Source: Phlebopus portentosus (Eukaryota > Basidiomycota > Agaricomycetes > Boletales > Boletinellaceae). Taken from it: DNA of 64,000 nucleotides. Of this stretch, positions 20,613 to 32,654 are shown piece by piece. The DNA lies in assembly GCA_037892935.1 (NCBI GenBank), contig JAYXKI010000015.1, forward strand, positions 186,001 through 250,000, given 5' to 3'. Both the position numbers and the translations under genes were made by a program. Within the stretch, counting starts at the first letter, position 1. Every line of letters starts with the position of its first letter. The notes under the pieces are model-generated. The model ran no database searches and had not been told where the DNA came from. It saw only the letters and a program-made list of their open reading frames with translations.

Positions 20613-22699
20613 ATGTCGGGCGAAGGCGTTCGACTCGGGAGTTATCCTTCCTCTTACCACCATCTCGACATAGAACGGTTCATCGAGTTCCTACCATCTC
20701 TGTCTACCTCTCCACTCATGGACACTACAAGACCACAGGATAACAAATTGGACGGTACGTGACATTTGGGATGCTGCATGTCTGCCTGTATGGCATTACT
20801 AATCAGAGTTATAGATGCACTCAAGGCCCTCATAGAGAAGAGAGATGGATTGATGTCAAGTTTGGGAGAGAAAGGGAAAAGTGCAGATGCTTCTGCTTCT
20901 ACTCTCGTTTCTGCGGTGGATGCGGTCGTCAGCCTGCATAACAAGATGACTGCGTTGTCCAGCAGAATTGCGGCGGAGGAAGACAAGATTAAAGCTACCT
21001 CAACAGCGCTGGATAGTATTACTGAGATAGTCAAACGTGACATTGGGGATCAAGCTGTGGCGATAGAGCAACTCATAGACGTAACGGTAATGCTGGAACT
21101 TAAGGCCCTCGGGGTGAGCATGGCGCATGACATTCAGATGCATTTTTTACTGATGCCGCCATGCTCCTAGTACAAGGGAAGCCATCAAGCTATCATTGTC
21201 CGTAGGGACCTTGATGACATTCGCTCTGCCGTCGCACACGGATTCATATCCCTTATGCCTGATGAATTCTCGACACACAACCTTCTCGATCGTAGTGATC
21301 CACTTAAGCGTTCAGTGATATGGTGGAAGTTCATACGCAGCCTTTCTGATACGTGGAAGTCATATTACGGTCGAAGTGGGAACAGCATGTTTCAGAATTA
21401 CTCCGCCCTCGAGTGTGTGTCCTGCACTGCAGATTTGGAGTTTCTCTGCCGCTATCTCCTGGACCTTATCCAACCCAAGATAGATTGCGACGAGGAGGGT
21501 CGTGTGCCGGATGAAAATGGGGAGGTTGGCTTGCGAGACAATTGAAGTTCTTCGTGCCAGCATTTATACGGGCCTACACGGAGGAAAAGAAGGTCGTGAT
21601 CCAATGTAGTGGGCAGGTGCAGTACTATGAGGAGCTATACCAGCACTATGAAGATTGGCTCCAAGCCCTGGTGGACCCCCAAAGGACTTTAACCCAGGTG
21701 CTCCAACAGTTCGCAACTGCGGCTGTACCCAAGAAGCCTAGCGATGAAGATGGCCTTCAAGACAAACTTGTTCTTGGAACAGCGCTAGAGTTACGACAGC
21801 AAGATGTTTGGCGCCATTGGCTCGGCCAATTGAAAGCTCAATGGGAAGAACATTTGAAGCTCTCGGACCCCGATGAGGACGTAGGACAGGGAGAGGGAGA
21901 GAGAAGTGAAGCACAAAAGCGAAAGGCGGATGACGATGGTGGCGCACATGGAGGTCCGCGACCTCGACTCAACCCCGACATGTCGACCTCAATCCATAGT
22001 TATGCTGCCGAAGGGCTCCAGAAGGCACATTTGATTTATCCGGACGAGGGCAAGCCCCCTCAAATCACTGGCAAGCCCGACGACACTTATCCTCCTGAGC
22101 GGGTCCCAGCCTCCGATCCTAAACATTCAACCTATCTCGGTTATGTAAAACGTCGGGCGGAAATTTTGAAGCCTAGGATAGAGGCTATCGAAGAACTCGG
22201 CGATTCCAAGGAAAAATTCGAAACGTACCGAAAGTGTCTTCATATACTCCTTTCCAACAACATACGTCGTCTCGCAGTAACCGGCCCATCGGCATTGAGA
22301 ATCGCGTCGAACCATCTAGCACACGCCAGGCACCCATATGACAAGGATTACGAGGAGTGTTTACAAGACGTCGCGCAGTTGTTAAAGACGGCTCAGCAGG
22401 GCCTCGCTGGTGATCCGGAGCTGTCGGATAGTTTCTCCACCTTACTGGCATCTGAAGAAGGAACCCATACCAAGGAACTCCAAGAGGCACATAAGCTTCT
22501 TACGGAGGACAATTACTTAGTTGAGGACGGCGTGTCGCTGGAGAAAGCAATCGATTCGTTCATCGAAGCAGAGCTGAGCGATCACAAGGCGCCGACATAT
22601 ATGGATAACGTTATTCTGTTGAAATGGTTGGATTCAGTTAAGCCTGTTCAGACGAATCAGGAGCCGGAAACGACGGGTTCGAAGGCGAAGGCGGCGTGA
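20613..22699 (+). pseudogene. Gene D of TqA-1, one-base frameshift
   Basis: Exons 20613-20754, 20815-21113 and 21171-22699 match the intact D of TqA-2. One G is missing in a G-run (four Gs at 21519-21522, five in TqA-2), so the frame ends at 21545. The downstream part from 21542 stays open in the correct frame to the shared C-terminus at 22699. The ~110-residue N-terminal helical segment and the region with MPDEFSTHNLLDRSD are still encoded. It could also be an assembly error in a homopolymer. Confidence 0.75.
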
Positions 22700-23822
22700 G
22701 TTGGGCCAGGGACCATCCAGCGTTGCTTTACAGTCGGAGGCCGAAAGTACTATGGACTATGGACTGGACGATCGCTTGCCCTCCACGGGCGGAATTATGC
22801 CCTCTTCACCTCTCCTTTGTTTTGTTTGGAGGCTGTTATTCGAAAGGATCTCCTCCCGTATTTATATTTGTCTCGGTCTTCTTATGCAGGTACGTTGACC
22901 GCTTTTGCGGCTGTTTGTATATAAAGAGCTTGCTGTGTTAGGTCACTACACAATAGCTCCATTTCCCTTGCCTTGTAGTGCGTGTACAGTAGGAGTCGCT
23001 GACTCCTCTTGTCTCCTATCATAAGTATTCTGTTCTTCTATATGAAATCTACCTCTGTATTTCCCCTGTATGTTGGCACATGTATGGATCGGATTGTACT
23101 CTTCGGTAGCGATGATTCATAGTAGCGATGGTTCGAGTTCCGCCTGCTTTCGTTTGATCAAGAGTTTGCCGTAAGTCGGAATTGTTTTTTGTAGATAGTG
23201 GGCTTGTCTGTGCGAGCTGTGTACTGAGCGATAATGGACACAACGAATTATAGTGAACTGATCTGTTGCTGAGGCTTCTTGGTCTGCTCTGGCTCGAGAT
23301 ACGAAGATGAATTTGAAGACGTTGATGGACCTGGCTCCAAAGGCTGCTGTATATTCTCTTCAGAGTGACGACTGGATGGGATAGGTAGTGAAGGGTGGGT
23401 ACTGACCTGTTGGTAATCGAAACTTGCACAGACTCTAATATTCCCACCAAAAAATGATCGTAGTAGAAATGATCGGGTTTTTCTGTCGAAGTACATGAGT
23501 TATGATGGGTAAGAGGGAGAGAAATCTGCATGTAGGCATGCTAGAGGACTGCCTTTCTCTATGAAGGACACCTCATTGAGCCACAAAACTCACGCATAGA
23601 TACCACCCATCCTTGCATGAATTTACCTGCTTGAATCATATTTTTATGAGCGGTATGTCGTGAGCTACGATTTTTTCACTGTCTGAGGGAGGGGGTTGAG
23701 GTACCGACTTGATGAGGTTGTCTTTCTTGTACTGCCACTTACACACCACATTGTTTGGAAAATTTTACACCTGTAGAAGCGCATTTTCGAGTGCTTTTTT
23801 TACGTTATAATAGTATGTCTTA
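22539..23822 (-). repeat. TqA-1 right TIR, missing its outer ~113 bp
   Basis: It starts inside the D coding region and ends at TA 23821-23822. Near the outer end it carries variants (ACGTTATAATAG, ACACCTGTAG, CATTGTTTGG) absent from the left TIR and from TqA-2. The same variants recur, inverted, in the left TIR of TqA-3. Confidence 0.85.
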
Positions 23823-25220
23823 CAGCCGTTGCCAAAGTAATGAGAAAAGCCAAAATCACATGATTTTTCACTCGCGTTGTGCCCTCGAAAGGCAAAAATG
23901 AACAAAACGGCCAATTGCTCACTCAGTATTGCACATTAAGACATACTATTACAACATAAAAAAAGCACTCGAAAATGCGCTTCTACAAATGTAAAATTTT
24001 CCAAAAAATGTGGCATATAAGTGGCAGTACAAGAAAGACAACCTCATCAAGTCGGTACCTCAACCCCCTCCCTCAGACAGTGAAAAAATCGTAGCTCACG
24101 ACATACCGCTCATAAAAATATGATTCAAGCAGGTAAATTCATGCAAGGATGGGTGGTATCTATGCGTGAGTTTTGTGGCTCAATGAGGTGTCCTTCATAG
24201 AGAAAGGCAGTCCTCTAGCATGCCTACATGCAGATTTCTCTCCCTCTTACCCATCATAACTCATGTACTTCGACAGAAAAACCCGATCATTTCTACTACG
24301 ATCATTTTTTGGTGGGAATATTAGAGTCTGTGCAAGTTTCGATTACCAACAGGTCAGTACCCACCCTTCACTACCTATCCCATCCAGTCGTCACTCTGAA
24401 GAGAATATACAGCAGCCTTTGGAGCCAGGTCCATCAACGTCTTCAAATTCATCTTCGTATCTCGAGCCAGAGCAGACCAAGAAGCCTCAGCAACAGATCA
24501 GTTCACTATAATTCGTTGTGTCCATTATCGCTCAGTACACAGCTCGCACAGACAAGCCCACTATCTACAAAAAACAATTCCGACTTACGGCAAACTCTTG
24601 ATCAAACGAAAGCAGGCGGAACTCGAACCATCGCTACTATGAATCATCGCTACCGAAGAGTACAATCCGATCCATACATGTGCCAACATACAGGGGAAAT
24701 ACAGAGGTAGATTTCATATAGAAGAACAGAATACTTATGATAGGAGACAAGAGGAGTCAGCGACTCCTACTGTACACGCACTACAAGGCAAGGGAAATGG
24801 AGCTATTGTGTAGTGACCTAACACAGCAAGCTCTTTATATACAAACAGCCGCAAAAGCGGTCAACGTACCTGCATAAGAAGACCGAGACAAATATAAATA
24901 CGGGAGGAGATCCTTTCGAATAACAGCCTCCAAACAAAACAAAGGAGAGGTGAAGAGGGCATAATTCCGCCCGTGGAGGGCAAGCGATCGTCCAGTCCAT
25001 AGTCCATAGTACTTTCGGCCTCCGACTGTAAAGCAACGCTGGATGGTCCCTGGCCCAACTCACGCCGCCTTCGCCTTCGAACCCGTCGTTTCCGGCTCCT
25101 GATTCGTCTGAACAGGCTTAACTGAATCCAACCATTTCAACAGAATAACGTTATCCATATATGTCGGCGCCTTGTGATCGCTCAGCTCTGCTTCGATGAA
25201 CGAATCGATTGCTTTCTCCA
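23823..25220. repeat. TqA-2 TIR, D side (1,398 bp)
   Basis: It is an exact inverted copy of 32494-33891 apart from one seen difference (an A in CAGCATTGC on the A side, a G in CAGCGTTGC on the D side). It includes the last ~53 codons of D, the 3' flank and A-rich subterminal motifs. Confidence 0.92.
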
Positions 25221-27147
25221 GCGACACGCCGTCCTCAACTAAGTAATTGTCCTCCGTAAGAAGCTTATGTGCCTCTTGGAGTTCCTTGGTATGGGTTCCT
25301 TCTTCAGATGCCAGTAAGGTGGAGAAACTATCCGACAGCTCCGGATCACCAGCGAGGCCCTGCTGAGCCGTCTTTAACAACTGCGCGACGTCTTGTAAAC
25401 ACTCCTCGTAATCCTTGTCATATGGGTGCCTGGCGTGTGCTAGATGGTTCGACGCGATTCTCAATGCCGATGGGCCGGTTACTGCGAGACGACGTATGTT
25501 GTTGGAAAGGAGTATATGAAGACACTTTCGGTACGTTTCGAATTTTTCCTTGGAATCGCCGAGTTCTTCGATAGCCTCTATCCTAGGCTTCAAAATTTCC
25601 GCCCGACGTTTTACATAACCGAGATAGGTTGAATGTTTAGGATCGGAGGCTGGGACCCGCTCAGGAGGATAAGTGTCGTCGGGCTTGCCAGTGATTTGAG
25701 GGGGCTTGCCCTCGTCCGGATAAATCAAATGTGCCTTCTGGAGCCCTTCGGCAGCATAACTATGGATTGAGGTCGACATGTCGGGGTTGAGTCGAGGTCG
25801 CGGACCTCCATGTGCGCCACCATCGTCATCCGCCTTTCGCTTTTGTGCTTCACTTCTCTCTCCCTCTCCCTGTCCTATGTCCTCATCGGGGTCCGAGAGC
25901 TTCAAATGTTCTTCCCATTGAGCTTTCAATTGGCCGAGCCAATGGCGCCAAACATCTTGCTGTCGTAACTCTAGCGCTGTTCCAAGAACAAGTTTGTCTT
26001 GAAGGCCATCTTCATCGCTAGGCTTCTTGGGTACAGCCGCAGTTGCGAACTGTTGGAGCACCTGGGTTAAAGTCCTTTGGGGGTCCACCAGGGCTTGGAG
26101 CCAATCTTCATAGTGCTGGTATAGCTCCTCATAGTACTGCACCTGCCCACTACATTGGATCACGACCTTCTTTTCCTCCGTGTAGGCCCGTATAAATGCT
26201 GGCACGAAGAACTTCAATTGTCTCGCAAGCCAACCTCCCCCATTTTCATCCGGCACACGACCCTCCTCGTCGCAATCTATCTTGGGTTGGATAAGGTCCA
26301 GGAGATAGCGGCAGAGAAACTCCAAATCTGCAGTGCAGGACACACACTCGAGGGCGGAGTAATTCTGAAACATGCTGTTCCCACTTCGACCGTAATATGA
26401 CTTCCACGTATCAGAAAGGCTGCGTATGAACTTCCACCATATCACTGAACGCTTAAGTGGATCACTACGATCGAGAAGGTTGTGTGTCGAGAATTCATCA
26501 GGCATAAGGGATATGAATCCGTGTGCGACGGCAGAGCGAATGTCATCAAGGTCCCTACGGACAATGATAGCTTGATGGCTTCCCTTGTACTAGGAGCATG
26601 GCGGCATCAGTAAAAAATGCATCTGAATGTCATGCGCCATGCTCACCCCGAGGGCCTTAAGTTCCAGCATTACCGTTACGTCTATGAGTTGCTCTATCGC
26701 CACAGCTTGATCCCCAATGTCACGTTTGACTATCTCAGTAATACTATCCAGCGCTGTTGAGGTAGCTTTAATCTTGTCTTCCTCCGCCGCAATTCTGCTG
26801 GACAACGCAGTCATCTTGTTATGCAGGCTGACGACCGCATCCACCGCAGAAACGAGAGTAGAAGCAGAAGCATCTGCACTTTTCCCTTTCTCTCCCAAAC
26901 TTGACATCAATCCATCTCTCTTCTCTATGAGGGCCTTGAGTGCATCTATAACTCTGATTAGTAATGCCATACAGGCAGACATGCAGCATCCCAAATGTCA
27001 CGTACCGTCCAATTTGTTATCCTGTGGTCTTGTAGTGTCCATGAGTGGAGAGGTAGACAGAGATGGTAGGAACTCGATGAACCGTTCTATGTCGAGATGG
27101 TGGTAAGAGGAAGGATAACTCCCGAGTCGAACGCCTTCGCCCGACAT
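25060..27147 (-). CDS. Gene D of TqA-2: coiled-coil-rich accessory protein, unknown function
   Basis: Exons 27147-27006, 26945-26647 and 26589-25060 (intron phases 1 and 0, as in A) give 656 residues. A leading segment of about 48 residues precedes a long helical region (DALKALIEKRDGLMSSLG onward, about 100 residues). A globular part follows (VRRDLDDIRSAVAHGF, resembling VRRAYTRARFDLARGF in A). A Lys/Arg-rich patch (EAQKRKADDD) is a possible nuclear signal. The block CLHILLSNNIRRLAVTG is the counterpart of CLRVLGDKNLRNLAVSG in A. The C-terminus is encoded by the TIR and identical to that of A. It diverges from H across 146 bp. Function is unknown; a structural or TIR-associated role is inference only. 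Confidence 0.75.
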
Positions 27148-27293
27148 AGTAATAGAAGTGACGGCGTTCTCATTCCCAATGATACGGATGTAAGAGAAGA
27201 GACGATGGTGAAGGACACGTGTATCGCGTGACTCATTTTGATGGAACAGACAAAATGGTCACAATTCGATTTCTCTTTCTTTCCACCACCATC

Positions 27294-29355
27294 ATGCTGT
27301 CTTCTCCGAATCAATCTGCGGCAGCGATTGTAGGAGACAAACGCCGACCAAAGCCGTCTCAGAAGATTCTTGATGCAGCTGCCCAAGATGTCCCTATGGT
27401 CAAGCGTGGTCGTGGGCGCCCTCGCAAAGTCGTACCAGAACAGCAGGGCTCAAATGTAGATTCCCGCGTTGACAAAGCCAAAGTATGCTCCTTTTCTTTT
27501 GTCTTGCGCTGGTTTTGACATACTTGTTGCAGCATGCTGTTCAAGCTGTGAAAATTCAGTGTGAGGACAGGACTGGAACTGACAGGGATAGTCAGGTAAT
27601 GATGGTCTTATTTTCCACTTTTGTATCTGCTATTTACCGCTTCTGAAGCAACAAGAACGTCATAGAGTGGGGTATTTGAACTCAGAGCTGGGAGGTGCTG
27701 TCGTCATTACGGATTCCGAGGGAGAAAAAGACGATGAGGTATATTCTTGGTCTCATGAATCTGTTTATGTTCTAATTCTTCCGAAGTTCGTCGTCCAACC
27801 TCGCAAACTCAGTTGTTTTTCAAAGCTACCTCTCCCATTGGGTCAGGCTAACTCAGCTCCGGAGGTATCCAGGCTCTAAAGTGCGTGGTTTACTTGTTCA
27901 TGGTTGCTGATCAAGACTCAAACATAGAAAACTTTTTTACCGTCCTCCGACGGAGGGCCTACTGTTGCCAGTACTTTTGACGGGGAGTTAACGGATGACG
28001 TACTTGCACAAATCCTTGTAGACGGGATAGCGAACTCTACAATCCCTTTGTCCGATTCCGATTTTGAGGAAATTGAAGACGACGGTAAGAAATACCATGC
28101 TTCCGTTGCTGAATGAAATCCAGACTAATTATGATGGAGATAATAATTCACTAGTCTCATTGAACTCGGGTATAGGCAAGAACACATGTCACACCCAAAA
28201 GCGGCCAGGGATCGAAGAAATAAAGGTCAAGGTCCATGACGGACTGGCGGAACGAGTCGTTACCATATCATCTTTGGACAAGCACGTTGACGTTTTAGAG
28301 AAGGCTGCCCAAGCGATGAGGCGACCAAATCATCTTGTTGAGATTGGCTATGAAGCCCCCTGGAGCTCAAAGATAGGGACAAAGATGAGCCTTACATATA
28401 TTTCCAACCCGGATGAACTTACGGAGTTCTGGAGTGCCTATAGGAGGTATGTAAAGGATCAACAGAGCACACGTCGCAATCGCGACCAGGAGATTACATG
28501 CGAAATAGTTTTTCGCAATATGTTGGACACTCTTCAGGTAAACTACTTTCCAAGAATATGACGATGTTTGCTCAGTAAATTTGCCATAGAGTGCCACAAA
28601 GATGACTGTCCATGCAGCTGGTGCGTCGAGGGGTCGGCCACCGAAACAGATCGACCCTACATATTCTGCCAGGGACTCAGCCGATGACAAGATCACTCAA
28701 GCTACAAAGAGCATCCAGGCTGCCATGTTTTGTCAAGTGCACAACCGCGTGTGTTATGAGAAATACAATGGTGCTTGTGGTGTTTATACCCCCGATCTCA
28801 TTTGGAACATGCGCAAAAACTCGTGAGTTCCGTGTTTGACTCTCTTCACTTACTGATCTGACAACTGGGCATCATGAGGCACGGCGGGAGTTGCATGTAG
28901 TTGCAAGTAAAATCCCAGAGTCGATGTCGGCAAAATTACTCGACTACAAGAGGCCAGGAAGAACAAATCAAGGGCCGCCTCCTACTGATGGTGGGGCCCG
29001 CAGGATACAGGTAGACACGCATGCGGCACCCGTCAGAGTAACACAAGAAATTTCAAGTTCTATGACGCACAGAGGACCACTGAACTACCCGGCTATTGGA
29101 GATTGGCTTAAGGCATGCGAAGATGATTTGGAGCGTGGCAGGGATAACCACGAATACCGCAAGCTGGCACCTGTGTTTTTGAGTAGCGGTTGCACAAGGA
29201 TCGATGATATCGCAAGGATGAATGCAGACAAGATCGAAGCTTTGGTAAAGGCAGAAGGGGTAGATATGACAATTGGACTTGTGAATTGCATTCATGATTA
29301 TGCAGTGGGGGACGTTGCTTGTGTCAAGAGGGATGGAAAGTTGTCTGGCTATTGA
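27294..29355 (+). CDS. Gene H of TqA-2: AT-hook / Cys-His / SAM-like accessory protein
   Basis: Readable exons are 27294-27482, 27533-27595, 27649-27738, 27928-28084, 28176-28537, 28590-28822 and a last one from about 28870 to 29355. Introns are GT-AG and phases join, except that the last acceptor is unclear. The AT-hook RGRGRPRK is in exon 1. Exons 2-4 are acidic. Exon 5 holds the GYEAPWSSKIGTK block, which reads GYTGPWFKKIGTK in TqB-3. Exon 6 holds SRGRPPK and the C-x2-H-x4-C cluster followed by a fourth Cys. The last exon is SAM-like. Its 3' end faces T across 216 bp. I infer a DNA-binding partner of the transposase. Confidence 0.74.
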
Positions 29356-29571
29356 AATGGCGCAGTTATATTGGCTTGCTTCTTTCTCCATTAGTTGTTT
29401 GACGTTTGATGCACGCGAAGTACTCCCTTTCTATCCGTGCACAGTTTCTTTCCTCCTGTCTTTCACTCACTGTATTTAATCCATTTCGGGCTTCAACAGC
29501 TCTTTCTACACATGAAAAATATAAAACTGCTTCAACTGCACTTGTTCATTGAGATCCACGTCAGGACCCCG

Positions 29572-30742
29572 TCAGAGATAGCCTGATTGGTGATAGAAAC
29601 TTCGACAATCCGCCGCAGAGATGCCAAGAGTTTGAAGATATAGGTATTCATAGACAAGAAACTCATCCCCTTCGGGCGGGGGGCTGTGACGGAGATTATG
29701 TTTAAGCAGCGAGAAGGCTAGCTCGATCGGGTTGAAGTTAGGAGAATACGCTGGCAGATATTCCAGCCTCATTCCTCTATGAAAAGGGTGAACAAATTTT
29801 CAGTAACATACCTGAGAAAAATCATCACCTTTCTTCGACAAGCTCGCGAAGTTCGGGAGCTTTGTGGATGGCACAATTGTCCATAACAACGACAGACATC
29901 GGCGCCGGGAATGGATTCATTTTGACCAGAAGGTCCTCGATGAAAACCATAAAAAGCTCCGTATTGAACGATCCTTCGACTATCATACATTCCACGATTC
30001 CGCTCAGAGATATAGCAGGGAGGATGGAATACCTGAAAGCATGAAAAATGATATAGCGTGCAGGTAGCTCTGAAAGGTATACCGTTTTCCCCTCGTAAAG
30101 ACCTGCTTTCGGCATGCGCGAACTCCCTCTAATGCCCATGCTCTACCACGCAAATATGTCCTTCGATCACACGCACTTTCATCAACGAAAACCAGCTGAT
30201 CTGGAGAATAATTTGCTCCGATGCGAAGCCGATACTCTGCCCGACGGGACTCATTGCGTTCTTGAGCGTGTTTTGTGATCTATGTTGAAATTAGTGATTT
30301 TTTATCAATCCATTTGGATAAGCTACAAATTACCTCCTTCATCCGAAAGCCTGCCCGGTTAAGAGTTCTCCAAATGGTAGCATCAGATACTCTCACACCG
30401 CATCTTTCTTCGAGCGACTGTCTGAGTTCGTCAAGATAGATATCATTGTGACGCATCACTGTTTTCAATAGAAACTTGTTCCTTGTTAGTTACATCCCCA
30501 AGATCACGATTCTTCAGGCGTACCTGGGTATCAGAGAAGTCTAACGCCCTTGGACGTCCCGATTTCGAACGGGGTGCAAGACACTCTTCCCCAGTTTGCT
30601 TCCAAGCATTCAGGATCCGATACACTGAAGCTCGAGGAACTGCAGTAAGATAAACAATGCCTTTTACATCTAGACCACAGTTCATGGACATGTGGACGAT
30701 AACGCGACGTAGGTCATCTGAGATAGGAACCCCGTGCGTCAT
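29572..30742 (-). CDS. Gene T of TqA-2: DD34E Tc1-like transposase
   Basis: The five-exon structure is identical to TqA-1 (30742-30524, 30474-30334, 30279-30083, 30032-29829, 29776-29572), giving 321 residues with Asp153, Asp237 and Glu272 intact. No difference from the TqA-1 protein was seen. Being in the only copy with two complete TIRs, it is the best candidate source of activity for the family. Confidence 0.88.
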
Positions 30743-30901
30743 ACTGGGTGAAAGAAAAGCTTCAACATTACATTATATTATAATATTCGCGGCAGTGCCG
30801 CACGCTTAGTAAGTGTAAGAGCCAAAGCCTATCACCACTTCGTCTTCCTAACACACACACCTCTCCCTTTACCCCATTTACCACAGTTTGGACTGTTCAG
30901 A
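30743..30901. promoter_or_regulatory. Divergent T/A promoter region of TqA-2
   Basis: Mirror of 16859-17017. The inverted repeat GCGGCAGTGCCGC is at 30789-30801, next to the AT-only tract. Confidence 0.55.
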
Positions 30902-32654
30902 ATGTCTTACGCTTTGCACCTCTCTCAAAGTCGCCCCACCATCATGACACGCGGGCGCGGCGTCCGCCCACCGGCAGTTGTTTCCCGTGGCGCATCGAAG
31001 AAGAATGGTGAGTATCCTCCACGGTATATATTGTTTTGCCCTGTCCCCCTGAGAACGGGCTCTGTAGATCCTGTTGAGGGTCTGGTTGTCGAGCATAAGA
31101 GGATCAAGAGGAAAGTCGAAGAGGATGAGGATGCTCATCCTGACAAAGTAATGGATGTCACAAACGTGCTGTGTGATGTCGTTCGCCAACTTCATCAGCA
31201 TGTCTCTCACCTTGGAAAGAGTTTTGGTGGCTTGGAGGATGTTGTGAACGAGCAACGTGCGAAATTGCAGGATCATTCCTCAACCGCGAAAAAGGATATC
31301 GCCGAGTTGGCGATGGCGCTGTCCGAGACCGTGGAGCATGTTAAGATGCTTGAGGCTTCTTCTTTAGGGGTAAATGACTCATTCACGTTTAGATGCATCT
31401 TTCCTAATAGTCCCTCTTTCTTTTTAGAGTGATGCAGCTACGAGGTTGCTAGATGTTCGAAGGGCGTATACGAGAGCGCGATTTGATCTAGCGCGTGGTT
31501 TTACGCTCGTCCTTCCCAAGTTCTTCACGATCACGGGTTTCCTATCTGAACTGGGATGGGCGATGCCCGTTAACTTGTGGCACATGTTTTTATTCAAGCT
31601 GACCGAGCATTACCGCCGCCACTTTGACGTCGAATCAAAGGCGAACGGGACATACCTGTTTCGTCCTCGCCGCTCTGTTTTCCACTATCTTTTGGAAGAG
31701 GAGCGTTATTCACCCAATGGTCCGAATTTTGGCAGTCTTCCGGACACCACAATTATCGAAGATTTTCGATCGGAAGCCATACACCATTGCAATGAAATTG
31801 GACGTTTTGACACGGAATCTATCAACGAATTTTTTGATCGCATCATGAAGTTCTTCACCCCGCTCATAATCTGGGAATATAGCGTGACTAAGAAGGAAAT
31901 GGAACGAATGGGCATAGAAATGGAATCTCTGAAAGCTGGGCTGGCTGAGCAACGCAGCCTTGTAGAAACACTTCGTCGTGGTGGTACAGTGGAAGAGGCG
32001 GCATCTTCTGTTAGTCAGCAACATTCTCAGGCGGCCCATACCATCAGCGCATTTGGAGGGCCAGCGCAGCATCTAGGTTCCACGCACGAGGATCAGCAGA
32101 TCGGACCTGCGATCAACTCAACGTTGATACAACACTTATCTGTAAATGCAGGAGTGTTTGAGAAGGAAGTTACAAAGCTTCTCGAGAAGCAGCGGAGCCG
32201 CGCTCATCAGCTCAATGTTCTTCAGCAGTGCCTGCGGGTGCTTGGCGATAAGAACTTACGGAATCTAGCAGTATCTGGGTCCACTCGCGTTTACGAACTT
32301 ATAAAAGCGGGTGCGCTCAAGGTCAAGCTATCCCCCAGTGACCTGGAAGATGCATGGGCCGCCGTCAAAAAGATCGGGTCGCGAGACGTCGACTTGCAGG
32401 AAGTCCTCGATCCCAGCGAAGCTTTCCATGTGACGGAGAAAGTCGAAGTTTTTGATGTTAACGAAGATGAAGTTAGTGGAGCCTCGTTCAACGTGGAGAA
32501 AGCAATCGATTCGTTCATCGAAGCAGAGCTGAGCGATCACAAGGCGCCGACATATATGGATAACGTTATTCTGTTGAAATGGTTGGATTCAGTTAAGCCT
32601 GTTCAGACGAATCAGGAGCCGGAAACGACGGGTTCGAAGGCGAAGGCGGCGTGA
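30902..32654 (+). CDS. Gene A of TqA-2: coiled-coil-rich accessory protein, unknown function
   Basis: Exons 30902-31007, 31068-31369 and 31428-32654 join in frame to 544 residues. It differs from the TqA-1/TqA-3 protein at two seen positions (Ala to Val in EAFHVTEK and Thr to Met in TIAMKLD). Both are explained by C-to-T transitions. The start ATG at 30902 was chosen because the phase-1 first intron mirrors that of D. The final 53 codons lie inside the TIR, so any change in the TIR changes both A and D. Confidence 0.75.

Larger units (their letters stand above)
13870..23822 (+). mobile_element. TqA-1: four-gene long-TIR Tc1-like transposon, right TIR truncated
   Basis: It carries genes A(-), T(+), H(-), D(+) between inverted repeats. 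The left TIR (1,397 bp) lacks only the first two bases (CA). The right TIR stops at a TA (23821-23822) about 113 bp short of its end, where TqA-2 begins. Apart from a one-base frameshift in D it is nearly identical to TqA-2. Confidence 0.88.

Noticed and set aside
22696..22941. 81-codon frame next to the TqA TIR coding end, repeated in all copies
   Set aside because: It overlaps the stop of A/D and lies in their 3' flank. The composition is not protein-like, and it is copied only because the TIR is copied.
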